A stretch of 64,000 nucleotides of DNA from Streptomyces sp. WMMB303 (GTDB lineage Bacteria; Actinomycetota; Actinomycetes; Streptomycetales; Streptomycetaceae). Below are positions 63,848 to 64,000 of this stretch, in pieces. The notes beneath the pieces are model-generated. The model saw nothing but the letters and a program-made list of their open reading frames with translations. It had not been told where the DNA came from and did not search any database. Position 1 is the first letter of the stretch. Each line of letters begins with the position of its first letter. Position numbers and translations under genes: made by a program. The stretch lies in the NCBI RefSeq assembly GCF_029351045.1, contig NZ_JARKIN010000001.1, positions 927,001 to 991,000 on the forward strand, given 5' to 3'.

Positions 63848-64000
63848 TCAGATTTCGAACCGGTCCAGGTGGCGGGGCGACAGGACGCGGCTGCCGGAGC
63901 CCGCGGCCCTGCGGAGCCGGTCGACGGCGGCCCGGTCGACCGTACCGTGCACCGCGGGGTCGTCCAGCGGCGTGACCAGGTCGTCGTGGTGGCTGGGCAC
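63848..64000 (-). CDS. C-terminal end of a probable MBL-fold hydrolase
   Basis: The last 50 codons of a gene that enters from the right edge. It begins VPSHHDDLVTPLDD and ends SPRHLDRFEI. The PSHHDD stretch near the C-terminus resembles the last metal-ligand His of UlaG/RomA-type metallo-beta-lactamase-fold hydrolases. Too little is present for a firm call. Confidence 0.5.
   Translation of the reverse strand: MPSHHDDLVTPLDDPAVHGTVDRAAVDRLRRAAGSGSRVLSPRHLDRFEI

Overview
The window is very GC-rich with strong codon bias, short intergenic gaps, many start/stop overlaps (ATGA, GTGA), Tat-type signal sequences and frequent GTG/TTG starts. Together with an actinobacterial isorenieratene-type carotenoid cluster, a secreted prokaryotic phospholipase A2, universal stress proteins and FHA/Ser-Thr kinase genes, this points to a Streptomyces or close relative. 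I saw no rRNA, tRNA, insertion sequence or replication origin.

Left end (1-7.4 kb): part of a type I-E CRISPR-Cas locus on the minus strand (cas3, then casA/cse1, then the start of casB/cse2; the remaining cas genes lie beyond the left edge). Upstream of cas3 is one array of 36 repeats and 35 spacers with an exact 61-bp period. Its leader lies on the right and its decayed repeats on the left. Two further degenerate repeat-like elements sit between cas3 and casA.

7.9-21.3 kb: a sugar-catabolic cluster in two divergent operons around a DeoR-type regulator. The minus operon encodes a FucI/AraA-fold isomerase, a solute-binding protein, two ABC permeases, a GH31 glycosidase and an M24-like protein. 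The plus operon encodes a YihV-like PfkB kinase, a clear YihT-like (sulfofructose-1-phosphate) aldolase, an aldehyde dehydrogenase and a TauE/SafE exporter. The gene set reads as a sulfoquinovose (plant sulfolipid sugar) pathway of the sulfo-EMP type ending in sulfolactate export. It has an unusual isomerase and a GH31 enzyme that does not look like YihQ. Both operons carry the same operator architecture, AACA-N5-TGTT-N8-AACA, in the same orientation relative to the genes.

21.4-34.8 kb: a stress/dormancy-like island: a Vms1/eRF1-like protein, a broken Ser/Thr kinase, an EccA-like AAA+ ATPase, a RibD/DHFR-like reductase with an HxlR regulator, an Acg-type nitroreductase, CBS and CBS-BON proteins, three tandem-domain universal stress proteins and a GH65 phosphorylase/hydrolase. 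Several of these families recur in the mycobacterial DosR dormancy regulon.

34.9-45 kb: an uncharacterised catabolic operon (class II aldolase, D-2-hydroxyacid dehydrogenase, Na+/solute symporter) divergent from a PucR regulator; an L,D-transpeptidase with a repeat linker; a Tat-exported phospholipase C; and an FUSC-type membrane protein preceded by 26-bp tandem repeats.

45-53 kb: carotenoid genes crtY-crtT-crtU converging on crtI-crtB-Rieske (crtV position), with crtE missing from its usual place. Right end (52.7-64 kb): secreted phospholipase A2, a small secreted peptide, an ATP-dependent DNA ligase, threonine catabolism (tdh, kbl, LysR), a lipoprotein, a sugar porter, and a transmembrane Ser/Thr kinase fused to an extracytoplasmic lytic-transglycosylase-like domain, paired with an FHA protein.
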